Of a stretch of 64,000 bases of DNA, positions 63,441 through 64,000 are shown one piece after another. Source of the stretch: Streptomyces sp. CB02058 (lineage in GTDB: Bacteria; Actinomycetota; Actinomycetes; Streptomycetales; Streptomycetaceae); NCBI RefSeq assembly GCF_001905505.1, contig NZ_LIPG01000002.1, forward strand, positions 496,001 to 560,000, given 5' to 3'. Under the pieces are notes generated by a model. It did not search any database and had not been told where the DNA came from. It worked only from the letters and a program-made list of their open reading frames with translations. Both the position numbers and the translations under genes were made by a program. Within the stretch, counting starts at the first letter, position 1. Each line of letters opens with the position of its first letter.

Positions 63441-64000
63441 GTGACCGAGGCCCGCAGGATCGTCGTCAAGGTCGGCTCCTCCTCGCTCACCACGGCGGCG
63501 GGCGGTCTCGACGCCGATCGGGTGGACGCCCTCGTCGACGCGCTCGCCAAGGTCCGCAGCGGAGGAGAGCGCGAGATCGTCCTCGTCTCCAGCGGCGCCA
63601 TCGCGGCGGGCCTCGCCCCGCTCGGACTCGTCCGCAGGCCCAAGGACCTGGCCCGTCAGCAGGCCGCCGCCAGCGTCGGGCAGGGGCTGCTCGTCGCCCG
63701 CTACACCGCCTCCTTCGCGCGCTACGGCGTACGGGTCGGCCAGGTGCTCCTCACCTCGGACGACACCAGCCGCCGCGCGCACTACCGCAACGCCTACAGC
63801 ACGCTCGACCAGCTCCTGGAGATGGGAGCGTTCCCCGTCGTCAACGAGAACGACACGGTGGCCACGGACGAGATCCGCTTTGGCGACAACGACCGGCTCG
63901 CCGCGCTCGTCGCCCACCTCGTCCACGCCGACCTGCTCGTCCTCCTCTCCGACGTCGACGGCCTCTACGACGGCGACCCGAGCACGCCCGGCACCTCACG
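63441..64000 (+). CDS. proB: Glutamate 5-kinase, C-terminus beyond window
   Basis: First enzyme of proline synthesis, phosphorylating glutamate. [22 protein letters not shown] is the amino acid kinase opening, [17 protein letters not shown] and [26 protein letters not shown] supply ATP and glutamate contacts, and [17 protein letters not shown] follows before the window ends. About 186 residues are seen; the rest, including any PUA domain, is outside. GTG 63441 gives the usual family N-terminus. GTG 63348 is in frame, has GGGGAC upstream, and would add 31 low-complexity residues, so the true start is open. Confidence 0.95.
   Translation, partial: MTEARRIVVKVGSSSLTTAAGGLDADRVDALVDALAKVRSGGEREIVLVSSGAIAAGLAPLGLVRRPKDLARQQAAASVGQGLLVARYTASFARYGVRVGQVLLTSDDTSRRAHYRNAYSTLDQLLEMGAFPVVNENDTVATDEIRFGDNDRLAALVAHLVHADLLVLLSDVDGLYDGDPSTPGTS

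Overview
The window is high-GC (about 70 percent) actinobacterial chromosome with GTG starts, dense gene packing and leaderless-looking promoters. The gene order tig - clpP1 - clpP2 - clpX - valS - folC - ndk - mreBCD - pbp2 - rodA - radical SAM pair - rne - rplU - rpmA - obg - proB is that of the core chromosome of Streptomyces. I assign the window to a streptomycete but cannot name the species. No rRNA, CRISPR array, phage or insertion sequence was seen.

Layout. 1-6.4 kb: three related amino acid permeases on the minus strand (the first cut by the window edge), a BioY biotin transporter and an FAD-linked oxidase with a striking palindrome upstream. 6.6-15 kb: housekeeping and accessory genes (RpiB, an Fpg/Nei glycosylase, an Eis-like acetyltransferase, a SpoIIE-type phosphatase, a CPA2 antiporter, an HD-domain protein, a membrane acyltransferase, two small proteins), then tRNA-Gly(TCC) and tRNA-Pro(TGG). 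15.4-25.8 kb: protein quality control (trigger factor, ClpP1P2, ClpX), then ValS, FolC and a DUF4233 protein. A likely ClgR box lies before clpP1. 25.9-34.5 kb: Ndk and the elongation/spore-wall set MreB, MreC, MreD, PBP2, RodA, followed by a CYTH-CHAD protein. 34.5-42 kb: a radical SAM protein, its DUF2344 partner and a very long RNase E/G.

42.4-53.6 kb is an accessory block inserted between rne and rplU. It encodes what looks like a full Wbp-type route from UDP-GlcNAc to UDP-2,3-diacetamido-2,3-dideoxy-mannuronate (dehydrogenase, Gfo/Idh oxidoreductase, DegT aminotransferase, hexapeptide N-acetyltransferase and WbpI-type 2-epimerase), plus two paralogous GT4 enzymes, a TarS-like GT2 and a membrane O-acyltransferase. 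The genes form two converging operons that meet at a bidirectional terminator.

53.9-56.1 kb returns to core genes (L21, L27, Obg). 56.4-63.2 kb is a second wall-polymer block: a Bcs1-like bifunctional CDP-ribitol synthase, a membrane-anchored TagF/TarL-like polyol-phosphate transferase, a second TarS-like GT2 and a pyruvyltransferase-family protein. The window ends inside proB. Taken together, about 18 kb around the mre and obg genes is devoted to anionic wall polymers: one probably teichuronic-like (diaminouronate) and one probably a ribitol-phosphate teichoic acid. No exporter or lipid-linker gene for either polymer is in view.
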